Of a DNA stretch of 64,000 nt, positions 43,249 to 52,201 are shown in pieces. The translations under genes and the position numbers were made by a program. Origin of the DNA: Hyphomonadaceae bacterium (GTDB taxonomy: Bacteria; Pseudomonadota; Alphaproteobacteria; Caulobacterales; Hyphomonadaceae); NCBI GenBank assembly GCA_024742355.1, contig JANSYM010000005.1, positions 124,001-188,000 of the forward strand, given 5' to 3'. Under the pieces are notes generated by a model. It had not been told where the DNA came from, did not search any database, and saw only the letters and a program-made list of their open reading frames with translations. The first letter of the stretch is position 1; each line of letters begins with the position of its first letter.

Positions 43249-43803
43249 ATGAAGTTCGAACGCCAAGCCCTTGTGGACGTGATCCTGGTCACCCCAGACC
43301 GACACGGGGACGATCGCGGTTATTTCTCGGAGACCTTTCGCGCCAATGTCTATGAGGACGCGGGTATTTCTGGCCCGTTTGTGCAAGACAATCATGCCTG
43401 GTCGGCTGAGGCCGGCGTCTTGCGCGGCCTGCACTTCCAGGCCCCACCCAGGGCCCAGGCCAAGCTGGTGCGCTGCACACGCGGCGCGATCCTCGATGTC
43501 GCTGTCGATATTCGTAAATCATCGCCAACCTATGGCCAGCATGTCAGCGCGCAGCTCAGCGCCGAGAATGGCGCGCAGCTCTACGTCCCGGAAGGCTTTG
43601 CGCATGGCTATCTGACGCTGACCGATGATTGCGTGGTGGTCTACAAGATGACCGATTATTATGCGCCTGAGACCGAAGGCGGCCTCGCCTGGAATGACCC
43701 GGACCTGGCGATTGACTGGCCCTTGCCCAACGGTTCGCCATCCCTGTCGGTGAAAGATGCAAAACTGCCCGGCCTGGCAGGCTTTGAGTCGCCGTTCGCG
43801 TGA
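43249..43803 (+). CDS. rfbC: dTDP-4-dehydrorhamnose 3,5-epimerase
   Basis: A 184-residue cupin-fold epimerase, third group of the dTDP-L-rhamnose pathway. The catalytic His is in VLRGLHFQAPP (about 60-70), the partner Asp in ILDVAVDIRKSSPTYG, and the Tyr in the later VVYKMTDYYAPETEGGL block. Length is normal (about 180). It is first in rfbC-rfbD-rfbA, with GTGA overlap between its stop and the frame of rfbD. The dehydratase rfbB is not in the window. Confidence 0.95.
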   Translation: MKFERQALVDVILVTPDRHGDDRGYFSETFRANVYEDAGISGPFVQDNHAWSAEAGVLRGLHFQAPPRAQAKLVRCTRGAILDVAVDIRKSSPTYGQHVSAQLSAENGAQLYVPEGFAHGYLTLTDDCVVVYKMTDYYAPETEGGLAWNDPDLAIDWPLPNGSPSLSVKDAKLPGLAGFESPFA

Positions 43804-43826
43804 ATCCGGATCGAGCAGGCTCGCGC

Positions 43827-44723
43827 ATGAAACTCCTCTGTATCGGCAAATCAGGACAGGTGGCGAAAGCGCTCGCGGAACGTAGTGCGGTGGCTGGCGT
43901 CGACTGTGTCTGCCTCGGTCGTCCCGAACTCGATGTCTTGCGCGGAGATCAGGTCGCAGCGGCGCTTGATCGAGAGGCGCCTACCCTGGTCGTGAATGCC
44001 GCCGCCTATACAAATGTTGACGGCGCAGAGAACGATCGCGGCGCGGCGTACGCCCTCAATGCCGACGCTGTCGGGACGCTGGCAGAGCTCTGCGCGGCGC
44101 GCGACCTGCCGCTGATCCACCTGTCGACCGACTATGTCTTTGACGGCAGTGGCGAGACGCCCTGGCGTGAGACCGATCCCACCGGCCCGCGCAATGTGTA
44201 TGGCGCCTCGAAGCTCGCAGGTGAAGAAACAATCCGCGCCGCGGGCGGCACACACGTGATCCTGCGCACGTCCTGGGTCTACAGCCCGTTTGGCGGGAAT
44301 TTCATCAAGACGATGCTGCGCCTCGCGCGTGAACAAGCCGGCGCCTCTGTGGTCGATAACCAGTTTGGCAGCCCGACCAGCGCGCTCGAGATTGCTGATA
44401 CAATCCTGGCAATCGCGGCCCGCATCGCTCGCCAGTCCACCGCAGGCCTGTCCGGCACTTATCACTATTCGGCGGCGGGATTTGCATCCTGGGCCGATGT
44501 TGCAGCATTGATTTTCGAAATCTATGAACAGCGCCGCGGCTGTAAGATTAAGTTGAAACGAATACCGTCTTCAGACTATCCGACACCCGCAGAGAGGCCG
44601 CGAAATTCGCGCCTGAACACAGATAAGATCACCGAAACATTCGGGGTCGTACCGCAAGACTGGAGATTGACTGTGAAGCAGACAGTCGAGCGGTTGTTGG
44701 ATGAGAAGGAAGACTCACGATGA
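43827..44723 (+). CDS. rfbD: dTDP-4-dehydrorhamnose reductase
   Basis: A 298-residue NAD(P)H-dependent SDR that makes dTDP-L-rhamnose. Motifs: the nucleotide-binding [10 protein letters not shown] (about 6-15), [35 protein letters not shown] (Tyr-x3-Lys), and [20 protein letters not shown] at 43827 is used because it puts the Rossmann strand at the N terminus; the frame is open back to a GTG at 43800 overlapping rfbC. The stop overlaps the rfbA start (ATGA). Confidence 0.94.
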   Translation: MKLLCIGKSGQVAKALAERSAVAGVDCVCLGRPELDVLRGDQVAAALDREAPTLVVNAAAYTNVDGAENDRGAAYALNADAVGTLAELCAARDLPLIHLSTDYVFDGSGETPWRETDPTGPRNVYGASKLAGEETIRAAGGTHVILRTSWVYSPFGGNFIKTMLRLAREQAGASVVDNQFGSPTSALEIADTILAIAARIARQSTAGLSGTYHYSAAGFASWADVAALIFEIYEQRRGCKIKLKRIPSSDYPTPAERPRNSRLNTDKITETFGVVPQDWRLTVKQTVERLLDEKEDSR

Positions 44724-45580
44724 AGGGGATTATTCTCGCCGGTGGTCGTGGCACGCGGCTCTATCCAATCACGCGCGGCATCTCCAAGCAGCTGTTTCCG
44801 GTCTATGACAAGCCAATGATCTATCACCCGATCACGACGCTGATGCTGGCCGGCGTGACCGATTTCCTGATCATCTCGACGCCGCAAGCCCTGCCGACCT
44901 TCCAGGAATTGCTCGGCTCAGGCGAAAAATGGGGCGTCTCCATTCAATATGCCGGTCAGAGCGAACCGCGCGGCCTCGCCGACGCCTTCCTGATCGGTGA
45001 AGCGTTCATCAATGGCGATCCGGTCGCCCTGGCGCTGGGCGACAATATCTTCCACGGCGCCGGACTTGGTGAACAGCTGGAAGCGATCAATCGCGGCAAT
45101 CAGGGCGCGACGATCTTCGGCTACACGGTCGCCGATCCGTCCAGTTTTGGTGTGGTCGAGCAAGGCCCGGACGGCAAAGCCGTCTCGATCGAAGAAAAGC
45201 CGAAGGACCCCAAAAGCAATCTCGCTGTAACGGGCCTTTATTTCTACGACGATCAGGTCGTTGAGATCGCCAAATCGGTCAAGCCGTCCAAACGCGGCGA
45301 GATTGAAATCACGGCGGTGAACAATGCCTATCTCCAGCGCGGCGAGCTCGACCTGAAAGTGCTGCCGCGCGGCACGGCCTGGCTCGATGCCGGGACCTTT
45401 GATGGCCTGTTGCAGGCGGCCGAATATGTCCACGCCGTCGAGAAACGGACCGGAACCAAGATTGCCTGCCCGGAAGAAGTGGCCTGGCATATCGGCCTGA
45501 TTGACGATGCGCAGGTGCGCCGTCTCGCAGACGATCACCAAAACGAGTATGGCGATTATCTGCTGAGACTGGTCGGCTAG
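44720..45580 (+). CDS. rfbA: Glucose-1-phosphate thymidylyltransferase
   Basis: A 286-residue enzyme making dTDP-glucose from dTTP and glucose-1-phosphate. Motifs: [16 protein letters not shown] (about 3-18), [16 protein letters not shown] (about 22-37), [14 protein letters not shown]-equivalent [10 protein letters not shown], and [16 protein letters not shown]. Length is typical for RmlA. It is the last gene in the rfbCDA set and converges on the amidase gene after 1 nt. Supplies rhamnose precursor for glycan transferases such as the GT2 at 9858. Confidence 0.96.
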   Translation: MKGIILAGGRGTRLYPITRGISKQLFPVYDKPMIYHPITTLMLAGVTDFLIISTPQALPTFQELLGSGEKWGVSIQYAGQSEPRGLADAFLIGEAFINGDPVALALGDNIFHGAGLGEQLEAINRGNQGATIFGYTVADPSSFGVVEQGPDGKAVSIEEKPKDPKSNLAVTGLYFYDDQVVEIAKSVKPSKRGEIEITAVNNAYLQRGELDLKVLPRGTAWLDAGTFDGLLQAAEYVHAVEKRTGTKIACPEEVAWHIGLIDDAQVRRLADDHQNEYGDYLLRLVG

Positions 45581-45581
45581 C

Positions 45582-47225
45582 CTATTTGGCTTTCATCGCC
45601 GCGGCGATTTCAGGGCGGGCTTCAGCATTTGGCAGATATTGCGGCTCAACCCGCATCTGGCTCGCCTGTTCATAGGCATAGCCCCAAGACAGGATGTCCG
45701 CATCGGCATCTTTTGCGCCCATGATCGAGAACCCGATCGGCACGCCATGCACGTCGCCCATCGGCACCGTGATGTGCGGATAGCCGGCGATGGCGGCCAG
45801 GTAACCTGCCCCGGCCCAGGCCGGCCAGGTGTCGCCATTGATTGGATCCACGCGTGGACTGACTGGCCCTGACGGCGAGACCAGCATGCTGACCGAATGG
45901 TCGCTGAGGAGCTTGTCGATCCCGTTCTCGCGCGATGCTGACTGGATAGCGGCGAGCGCATTTACATAGGCCTCGTCGGTGAGCGGGCCTTTCGCGTCGG
46001 ACGATTCAAACAGATCCTGGCCGAACAGGGCGAGCTCAATATCCGCATGGGCCTGGTTGAACGCGATCAGTTCCGCCAGACTGCGTGTCGGCACGCTGTC
46101 CGGTGTGTCCGCGAGATAGGCGTCGAGCGTGTGCTTGAATTCGTATTCCAGCACGCTCAGTGCATCGCCCCAGAAATTCTCGGCATCAGGCGCGAAGCTC
46201 TCAATCTCGACCAGTTCCGCGCCCTGTGCCTCAAGCACGGCAAGAGCCGCATCAAATCGCGCGTGGACATCGGCATTGGAGCCTTGCGCAAAACGCAGAA
46301 CGCCGACCCGGGTGCCCGACAGGCTGTCCGCATCAAGACCTGCCGCATAATCCACCGGTGCGTCGCCGGCGGCCATGGCGGTCAGCATCATCGCGGCGCC
46401 CCTGACCGTCTTGGTCATCGGGCCAGCCGTGTCCTGCGAGTGCGAGATCGGCACGATATATTGCTGTGGAACCAGTCCTACGGTCGGCTTGAAGCCGACA
46501 ATGCCATTAACGTTGGACGGGCAGATGACCGAGCCATTGGTCTCTGTGCCGACCGTACCGGCCGCCAGTGACGCCGCAGCAGCAGCCCCAGAGCCGGAAC
46601 TCGATCCGCAGGGATTGCGATCCAGCATGTGCGGGTTGCGAACCTGGCCGCCAAGCGCTGACCAGCCGCTCATCGAGTCATTCGACCGGAAATTGGCCCA
46701 TTGGCTGAGATTGGTCTTGCCAAGAATGATGGCGCCTTGCGCCCGCAATCCAGCGACCAGCGGACTGTCACGCCCGGTCACATTGTCCTTCAGCGCCAGC
46801 GCCCCAGCGGTGGTCGCCACCGGGTCGAGGCTTTCAATATTGTCCTTGAGCAGGATTGGCACACCGTCGAGTGGCCCCCAGCCTTTGCCGAGCTGGCGAC
46901 GCTCATCACTGTCCATGGCATCGTCGAGCGCTGCCGGGTTGAGCGCCAGCACCGATTGCAGGGTTGGACCATTGCGGTCGATCTGCTCGATCCGCGCCTG
47001 ATAAGCCATCACCAGCTCTACCGACGAGACCTGACCGGTCTGCAAGCCATCGGCAATCTCCGGCAGCGACTTTGCGAGCCATCCACTCGGTACGAGCGAA
47101 ACGATAGGGTCTGGTTCAGCCACGGGCGCCTCCGCAGCAGGTGTGACCTGCGCCGGTTCGGCGATCACTGACGCGCACGCGCCGCACAGCGCCGCAGCTG
47201 CTGCGCCGATCATCAGATATTTCAT
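45582..47225 (-). CDS. Amidase-signature family hydrolase, exported
   Basis: A 547-residue amidase with a signal peptide; the sequence LCGAC at about 13-17 could be an atypical lipobox, so it may be a lipoprotein. The amidase-signature Ser-cisSer-Lys triad is visible: Lys in VPILLKDNIES (about 131), the GSSSGSGAAAAASLA stretch with the cis-Ser (about 217-231), and GTETNGSVICPSNVNG with the nucleophilic Ser. Members hydrolyse amides such as aryl-amides or Glu-tRNA-type substrates; the exported form points to an external amide or peptide substrate. GGGAG precedes the ATG. It ends the ettA-led run of minus-strand genes. Confidence 0.9.
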   Translation of the reverse strand: MKYLMIGAAAAALCGACASVIAEPAQVTPAAEAPVAEPDPIVSLVPSGWLAKSLPEIADGLQTGQVSSVELVMAYQARIEQIDRNGPTLQSVLALNPAALDDAMDSDERRQLGKGWGPLDGVPILLKDNIESLDPVATTAGALALKDNVTGRDSPLVAGLRAQGAIILGKTNLSQWANFRSNDSMSGWSALGGQVRNPHMLDRNPCGSSSGSGAAAAASLAAGTVGTETNGSVICPSNVNGIVGFKPTVGLVPQQYIVPISHSQDTAGPMTKTVRGAAMMLTAMAAGDAPVDYAAGLDADSLSGTRVGVLRFAQGSNADVHARFDAALAVLEAQGAELVEIESFAPDAENFWGDALSVLEYEFKHTLDAYLADTPDSVPTRSLAELIAFNQAHADIELALFGQDLFESSDAKGPLTDEAYVNALAAIQSASRENGIDKLLSDHSVSMLVSPSGPVSPRVDPINGDTWPAWAGAGYLAAIAGYPHITVPMGDVHGVPIGFSIMGAKDADADILSWGYAYEQASQMRVEPQYLPNAEARPEIAAAMKAK

Positions 47226-47236
47226 AGCTCATCTCC

Positions 47237-47839
47237 CTAGACCCTGATTGCCCATTCCAGAGCATCTTCTAGCCGATCATCGCCCCAGAACAATTCATCG
47301 TCCACGATAAAACTCGGCGCGCCGTAAATTCCTCGTGATCGGGCCGTCTCGACATTAGCGCGCAGGGCCGCCTTTTGCGTGTTGCTGTAAGCCATTTTCA
47401 TATGGATTTGCGGCAGGCCGCCGGCCGTCTCGATACAGTCGGCTATGGTGTCGGCGTCTGAGATGTCTCGCCCCTCGGTAAAGGCGGCACGAAAGACGCC
47501 GCGGCAGAAGTCGCGGCCCCAATCCTCGTGTAGACAGGCGATGGCCGCACGCGCCGCGAGGACACTGTTTTGCGGGAACAGGCGCTCAGCGGAGCGATTG
47601 AAGGGAATGCCATATTTCTCGGCGCGGCGCTGCATATCACGCCACATATTCTCGCCCTTCTCAGGATAGATCGAGAAAGGCGATGTGTCCCAACCCTGCG
47701 CCTTGAAAATCGGCCCGAGCAGGAAGGGATTCCAGATCACCTCAACGCCGCGCGCCTCGGCTTCCGCGTCGATCCGCATGGCGGACAGATAGGAATAGGT
47801 GGAGGCAAATTCGAACCAGAAGGTGATGGGGCGGGGCAT
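47237..47839 (-). CDS. 2-hydroxychromene-2-carboxylate isomerase-like DsbA-family protein
   Basis: A 200-residue GSH-dependent isomerase of the DsbA/kappa-GST fold. The N-terminal ITFWFEFASTYSYLSAMR (about 5-22) has the Ser that replaces the CxxC thiol in this family; an IPFNRSAERLFPQNS segment and the C-terminal GIYGAPSFIVDDELFWGDDRL cis-Pro region are also typical. Known members act in naphthalene breakdown, but many homologues are of unknown substrate. It starts 4 nt after the stop of the TIR/deoxyribosyltransferase-like gene. Confidence 0.88.
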   Translation of the reverse strand: MPRPITFWFEFASTYSYLSAMRIDAEAEARGVEVIWNPFLLGPIFKAQGWDTSPFSIYPEKGENMWRDMQRRAEKYGIPFNRSAERLFPQNSVLAARAAIACLHEDWGRDFCRGVFRAAFTEGRDISDADTIADCIETAGGLPQIHMKMAYSNTQKAALRANVETARSRGIYGAPSFIVDDELFWGDDRLEDALEWAIRV

Positions 47840-47843
47840 GAGT

Positions 47844-48464
47844 TTAGGACGCGTTGGCTTTCTGCCACTCCGTCATCGTCTCCCAGAGATCATTGAAGGT
47901 CAGTATATCTTCATCAAACTGAAGCGCTGCGCAAATATCCGGAAAGTCGGCTTCATAGTTGCGATACCGACCGACAACCAGGCTGGCGCCCGGCATGCGT
48001 TTTCGACTCGAAATATTGCAGAGCCAATCGCGCACACAACGAATGGCCTGTTCAGGCTTGCCGGCATGCGATTGGATGTCCTGTCCCGAGACATCCGATA
48101 GTGCGGCCTGATATCTGTACGGCGCGGAGTCCATGATCAGGACGCGCTTGGTTTTCTGGCGTCCCTCACCAAAGCGCTTTGCTCCAAGAAACAGGCCGAG
48201 TTCGAACGGCATATTGAATCGGGGAAGACCGGACTCGGCATCAAGCTCCATATTGGAGATATCATGGATGCCGAGTTTGCAGGCCTCGATAATCCGGTTG
48301 ATCTTCCAGATGCGTGTCGCCCCGCCATCGATTTCTTCCAGGGCGCAACGGGGGATAAATCCGAGGTCTACAACGGCGAAGACCATAGCGCGAAACATCG
48401 GCTTGAAATCATGTGTGAACGGGCCGTTTATGAAGACGCTGCTCGCGTACGGATAGGCGGTCAA
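47844..48464 (-). CDS. TIR/nucleoside-deoxyribosyltransferase-like protein
   Basis: A 206-residue protein I do not recognise by name. Its layout fits the TIR/nucleoside deoxyribosyltransferase fold: an opening strand with SVFINGPF (9-16), a helix, IIEACKLGIHDIS (58-70), and RFNMPFELGLFLGAKRFG (82-99), where Glu88 is placed like the catalytic Glu of TIR NADases and deoxyribosyltransferases. The start is TTG at 48464, overlapping the stop of the small upstream gene (TTGA), because no other in-frame start lies before residue 23 and FINGPF needs this start. An NADase or nucleotide-hydrolase effector role is inference. Confidence 0.6.
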   Translation of the reverse strand: MTAYPYASSVFINGPFTHDFKPMFRAMVFAVVDLGFIPRCALEEIDGGATRIWKINRIIEACKLGIHDISNMELDAESGLPRFNMPFELGLFLGAKRFGEGRQKTKRVLIMDSAPYRYQAALSDVSGQDIQSHAGKPEQAIRCVRDWLCNISSRKRMPGASLVVGRYRNYEADFPDICAALQFDEDILTFNDLWETMTEWQKANAS

Positions 48465-48673
48465 CCGGCTTCTGCTTCCAGACGCTTTTCGCGCGCCTTG
48501 GCGACAGCGGCGCGGATCTCCCGCTTGGAAAAGTTTCCACCCGAAGGCGGTTCGACAATCTTGCGGCCGTCCGCCAGCACGACAAATCGACCAGATTTGC
48601 TTCGGCGCACAGTATAATTCGTGGCGGTCGTATTCTCAGTCTTCAACCTTGTCATGACCTGAATATAGTTCAT
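48461..48673 (-). CDS. Small basic protein paired with TIR-like gene
   Basis: A 70-residue basic protein with TVRRSKSGRFVVLADGRKI (about 21-39), KIVEPPSGGNF (38-48) and a C-terminal helix KREIRAAVAKAREKRLEAEA. I do not recognise a family. It overlaps the following TIR-like gene by 4 nt, suggesting translational coupling and perhaps a partner or antitoxin function. ATG at 48673 is used; an ATG at 48655 is equally possible (AGGTC stands directly before it). It begins 29 nt after the ettA stop. Confidence 0.6.
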   Translation of the reverse strand: MNYIQVMTRLKTENTTATNYTVRRSKSGRFVVLADGRKIVEPPSGGNFSKREIRAAVAKAREKRLEAEAG

Positions 48674-48702
48674 GCGAGGTCAAAATTGAACAAACTTCTG
48701 GT

Positions 48703-50367
48703 TTACCGATCAAACTTCTTGAACTTGACCCGTTTCGGCTCAACCGCATCCGGGCCGAGGCGGCGTTTCTTGTCTTCCAGATAGGAGCTGAAATCGCCCT
48801 CGAACCATTCGACATGGCTGTCGCCTTCAAAAGCCAGGATGTGGGTTGCCATACGGTCCAGGAACCAGCGATCGTGCGAGATCACCACGGCGCATCCCGG
48901 GAAGCTTTCAAGTCCCTCTTCCAGCGCCTGCAGGGTTTCGACATCAAGATCATTGGTCGGTTCGTCGAGCAGCAGCAGGTTGCCACCTTCGCGCAACATC
49001 TTGGCCAGGTGCACGCGGTTGCGCTCCCCGCCAGAAAGTTTGCCAACCGGCTTTTGCTGGTCGGTCTTCTTGAAGTTGAAGGCGCTGACATAGGCACGCG
49101 AATTCATCTCGACATTGCCGAGCTTGATGACGTCGAGACCATCGGAAATCTCTTCCCAGACATTCTTCTTATCATCGAGCTTGTCGCGGCTCTGGTCGAC
49201 ATAGCCGAGCTTGACCGTATCGCCGAGTTCGAGCGTGCCGGCATCCGGCTGTTCCTGCTCGAGGATCATCTTGAACAGGGTCGACTTTCCCGCCCCGTTC
49301 GGGCCAATCACACCGACAATCCCGCCGGGCGGAAGCCGGAAGTCCAGATCTTCGATGAGCAGGTTGTTGCCAAACCCCTTGCGCAGCTTTTCGGCCTCCA
49401 GAACCTTGTTGCCAAGGCGCGGGCCAGGGGGAATGCGAATGGTCGCGCTCGAGACGGTTTCACGTTCCGCCTTGTTGGCCATTTCCTCGTAGGACTGGAT
49501 ACGTGCCTTCGATTTCGCCTGTCGGGCCTTGGGGCTGGAGCGCACCCATTCGAGTTCTTTTGCGAGCGCCCGTTGGCGGCCTTTATCCTCACGGGCTTCC
49601 TGGGCCATGCGCTTGGCTTTCTGTTCGAGCCAGGCCGAGTAGTTGCCTTCATACGGAATGCCGCGACCGCGATCGAGCTCGAGAATCCAGCCGGTAATGT
49701 CATCGAGGAAATAGCGGTCGTGGGTGACCAGGATCACACAGCCTTTGAAATTGATTAGATAGTTCTGCAGCCAGGCCACGGTCTCTGCGTCGAGATGGTT
49801 GGTCGGCTCATCCATCAGGATCATGTCGGGACGGGAGAGCAGCAGGCGGCAGATCGCGACGCGGCGGATCTCACCGCCAGAGAGCGCTTTCACGTCGGCT
49901 GTATCAGGCGGACAGCGCAAGGCTTCCATCGCCATTTCGATTTTGGAATCGATGTCCCAGGCATCGGCCGCGTCGACCTGTTCCTGCAGGGCCGTCATCT
50001 CTTCCATCAGCTCGTCGGTATAGTCTTCGGCCAGCTTCATCGAGATCGCGTTGAACTTGTCGAGCAATTGCTTTTCCGGACACTCAGCGGCGACATTTTC
50101 GAACACAGTCAGGTCAGGATTGAGCTGTGGTTCCTGTGGCAGGTAACCGACCTTGATGCCGTCGGCGGCCCAGGCCTCACCATTAAACTCGGTCTCGATG
50201 CCGGCCATGATCTTAAGCAGGGTCGACTTACCGGCGCCATTGACGCCAACCACGCCGATCTTCGCGTCTGGCAGGAAAGACAGATGGATGTTCTCAAAAA
50301 CCTGTTTGCCACCTGGATACGTCTTCGAGACGCCTTGCATGTGATAAACATATTGCGGTCCGGCCAT
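48703..50367 (-). CDS. ettA: Energy-dependent translational throttle protein EttA
   Basis: A 554-residue ABC-F ATPase that binds the ribosomal E site and gates entry into elongation according to ATP/ADP. It has two ABC domains: Walker A GVNGAGKST near 39-47 and GPNGAGKST near 352-360, two signature motifs (LSGGEIRRV, LSGGERNRV) and Walker B segments with DEPTNHLD and DEPTNDLD. The EttA arm/linker with RGRGIPYEGNYSAWLEQK separates them. Length is typical. AAGGAG precedes the ATG. It heads the minus-strand run that continues to the amidase gene. Confidence 0.96.
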   Translation of the reverse strand: MAGPQYVYHMQGVSKTYPGGKQVFENIHLSFLPDAKIGVVGVNGAGKSTLLKIMAGIETEFNGEAWAADGIKVGYLPQEPQLNPDLTVFENVAAECPEKQLLDKFNAISMKLAEDYTDELMEEMTALQEQVDAADAWDIDSKIEMAMEALRCPPDTADVKALSGGEIRRVAICRLLLSRPDMILMDEPTNHLDAETVAWLQNYLINFKGCVILVTHDRYFLDDITGWILELDRGRGIPYEGNYSAWLEQKAKRMAQEAREDKGRQRALAKELEWVRSSPKARQAKSKARIQSYEEMANKAERETVSSATIRIPPGPRLGNKVLEAEKLRKGFGNNLLIEDLDFRLPPGGIVGVIGPNGAGKSTLFKMILEQEQPDAGTLELGDTVKLGYVDQSRDKLDDKKNVWEEISDGLDVIKLGNVEMNSRAYVSAFNFKKTDQQKPVGKLSGGERNRVHLAKMLREGGNLLLLDEPTNDLDVETLQALEEGLESFPGCAVVISHDRWFLDRMATHILAFEGDSHVEWFEGDFSSYLEDKKRRLGPDAVEPKRVKFKKFDR

Positions 50368-50447
50368 GCGGTCAGCTCCTTGCCTGGTCAGGTCAAAATG
50401 ATTGGCGGTAACTGGCGCGGCTGGCCGGGAAAATCAAGCGTTGGTGC

Positions 50448-51383
50448 TCATTCCACGGCCTGAAACTCAATTCCGTCGGTTTCCGCCGACGCGATCAACC
50501 AGTCCCGGTCATGCGCGGGCAGGACGGTCAGGTCCGGATTGTCGGCCATCATGTCATGTAGCGCGCGGACCTGCTGCTTGATGGCGGCGCGGTCTTCATA
50601 GTTCGGGCGGAACACCATGTACTGGGTCAGCACAGGCCGGGTCTTGAGTGCCTCAATGGCGCCCATGTTCCACACGATGTCGCCAATGAGCAGGATCTCT
50701 TCGCCATTCTGCAAAGTGATGAAGATCATCTGGCTGCCCGGCGTGTGACCGGCGGCCGGAACAACAACCAGGCCAGGGGCGATGGTCTCCACGTCTCCGG
50801 TAAGACCCGATGGAAGCGCCGTGAGAACCGGTGCGAGCTCGCCATCTGCAAACAGCGGCAGGGCGTCAATCTGCGGTCTGTTCAGAACCAGGTTTGGCGC
50901 CAGGGCGTCCGGGTCCGGGTGACGGGCAATGGCCATGACATGGTCGAGATGCTCATGCGTCATCAGAACCTGTTCGGCGCTCAGCATGGCTGTGGTCATT
51001 TCGTCATAGGCGGTATCGCTGAAGCGCCACTCGGTCCTGGACAGGGCCATGCCTTCGGCGGTTGGGCGATCGACCGCCCCGCCAATGACAATCTGGCGAT
51101 CAGGATAGTCGATCACCGTCGCATTATAGCTCATGGCCACGGGCGCGCCGAAGCGACCGGCCTGGGCGGCGAAGGGCGGGGCGGTGTCGCGGCCGATTTC
51201 GAGGATGCGTAGAGCGGTCGGGAGCTGATCTGCCGGGGCGCTGGCTTTGGACCGCCAGTCGGCCAGGTCAAAGACGCCGGGAGCGGTCTTCGAAGCGGTC
51301 GAGCCGCTCAGAAAGAGCCACCAGAACAGGAAGCCCAGTACCAGCACCAGCGCTCCGAAAATCCGCACCGTCCATTTCACCAT
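50448..51383 (-). CDS. MBL-fold metallo-hydrolase, membrane-anchored or exported
   Basis: A 311-residue protein. An N-terminal hydrophobic stretch (about 8-26) is a signal anchor or signal peptide, placing the enzyme in the periplasm. The metallo-beta-lactamase motif THEHLDHV (about 142-149) gives the zinc-binding H-x-H-x-D-H. Further ligands are His in AAGHTPGS, Asp in LIGDIVWN and the final His in LPAHD. The substrate is unknown. GGAGGAA precedes the ATG. It is divergent from the YbjN-type gene. Confidence 0.85.
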   Translation of the reverse strand: MVKWTVRIFGALVLVLGFLFWWLFLSGSTASKTAPGVFDLADWRSKASAPADQLPTALRILEIGRDTAPPFAAQAGRFGAPVAMSYNATVIDYPDRQIVIGGAVDRPTAEGMALSRTEWRFSDTAYDEMTTAMLSAEQVLMTHEHLDHVMAIARHPDPDALAPNLVLNRPQIDALPLFADGELAPVLTALPSGLTGDVETIAPGLVVVPAAGHTPGSQMIFITLQNGEEILLIGDIVWNMGAIEALKTRPVLTQYMVFRPNYEDRAAIKQQVRALHDMMADNPDLTVLPAHDRDWLIASAETDGIEFQAVE

Positions 51384-51420
51384 GATGTTCCTCCATTGGC
51401 CGCTGCATAATCAAAATCTA

Positions 51421-51445
51421 AACAATAATCAATTTATTTATTGTT
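51421..51445. promoter_or_regulatory. Perfect A+T-rich 8-bp inverted repeat in divergent promoter region
   Basis: AACAATAA (51421-51428), 9-nt spacer, TTATTGTT (51438-51445), located 38 nt before the MBL start and about 95 nt before the YbjN-type start. It is the most A+T-rich stretch of this part of the window, so it could hold both promoters and an operator. No G+C-rich stem with a T-run exists, so a terminator is unlikely. Confidence 0.45.
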
Positions 51446-51539
51446 CATTCTCACGAAGAGATGATGCCCGATTGAGCAGATTTGGATTGTCGAAGGACGA
51501 GACCGCAATAGGGTCAACGGACACCGAACTGGAGACAGC

Positions 51540-52148
51540 ATGCAGCGGCGCGTTCCTTTCTTTCAAGCTCTTTTTTTCCTCGGATCCTCCCTCACGGTGT
51601 TCGGGGTCTCAGCCGTTCAGGCGCAGGAAACCCCGGCCACCCCGAACGAAGAGGAGGCCCCCGAGCCAGCGCCGGAGTCAGAAGAAGCGCCACCAACCAT
51701 TGCTGCCGCGATCGATCTGCTCACCGTCATCACGATGATCGACGAAGATGCAGAGATCACTGCCAATGGTGCCGCCTTTTCTGTCGACGACACGCCGGTC
51801 ACGCTGGTCTTTGACGTCAATGCCGACCGCATGCGCCTGTTCACGCGTGTTGCTGGCAGTGATGGCCTGTCGGGCGCGCAATTGAAACGCCTGATGCAAG
51901 CCAATTTCGACACCGCGCTGGACGCCCGCTATGCGATCGCGGGCGGCCAGATCTGGGCCACGTACATGCACCCGCTGGTTTCGCTGACCCAGGATGATTT
52001 CATCTCAGCCATCGCCCAGACGGTCACGCTGGTGCGCACCTATGGCACGACCTTCTCGTCCGGCGCGCTCAGTTTCGGCGCCGGCGATTCCAATGCCGAG
52101 ATTCAAAAATTGCTCGAATCTCTCGTCCAGGACGAGACCGACATTTAG
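51540..52148 (+). CDS. YbjN domain-containing exported protein
   Basis: A 202-residue protein with a signal peptide (hydrophobic core about 9-25, likely cleavage after VQA) and a Pro/Glu-rich linker (about 30-50). The rest fits the YbjN sensory-regulator fold: a strand with LVFDVNADRMRLFTRV (about 79-94), a helix ending in LMQANFDTALDARYAI, and a final long helix with SAIAQTVTLVRTYG. Function is unknown in most members. A second YbjN-type protein lies at 55810. Cleavage position and start are consistent. Confidence 0.75.
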   Translation: MQRRVPFFQALFFLGSSLTVFGVSAVQAQETPATPNEEEAPEPAPESEEAPPTIAAAIDLLTVITMIDEDAEITANGAAFSVDDTPVTLVFDVNADRMRLFTRVAGSDGLSGAQLKRLMQANFDTALDARYAIAGGQIWATYMHPLVSLTQDDFISAIAQTVTLVRTYGTTFSSGALSFGAGDSNAEIQKLLESLVQDETDI

Positions 52149-52201
52149 CGATCCGCCCGCAAGGGCTGACAAGCGCGGCAGAGCGCGCTAGCCATTCTGC
52201 C

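Noticed and set aside
48814-49758. 314-codon open frame on the plus strand inside ettA
   Set aside because: Shadow of the ABC-F gene; composition follows the opposite-strand codons and no motif is present.
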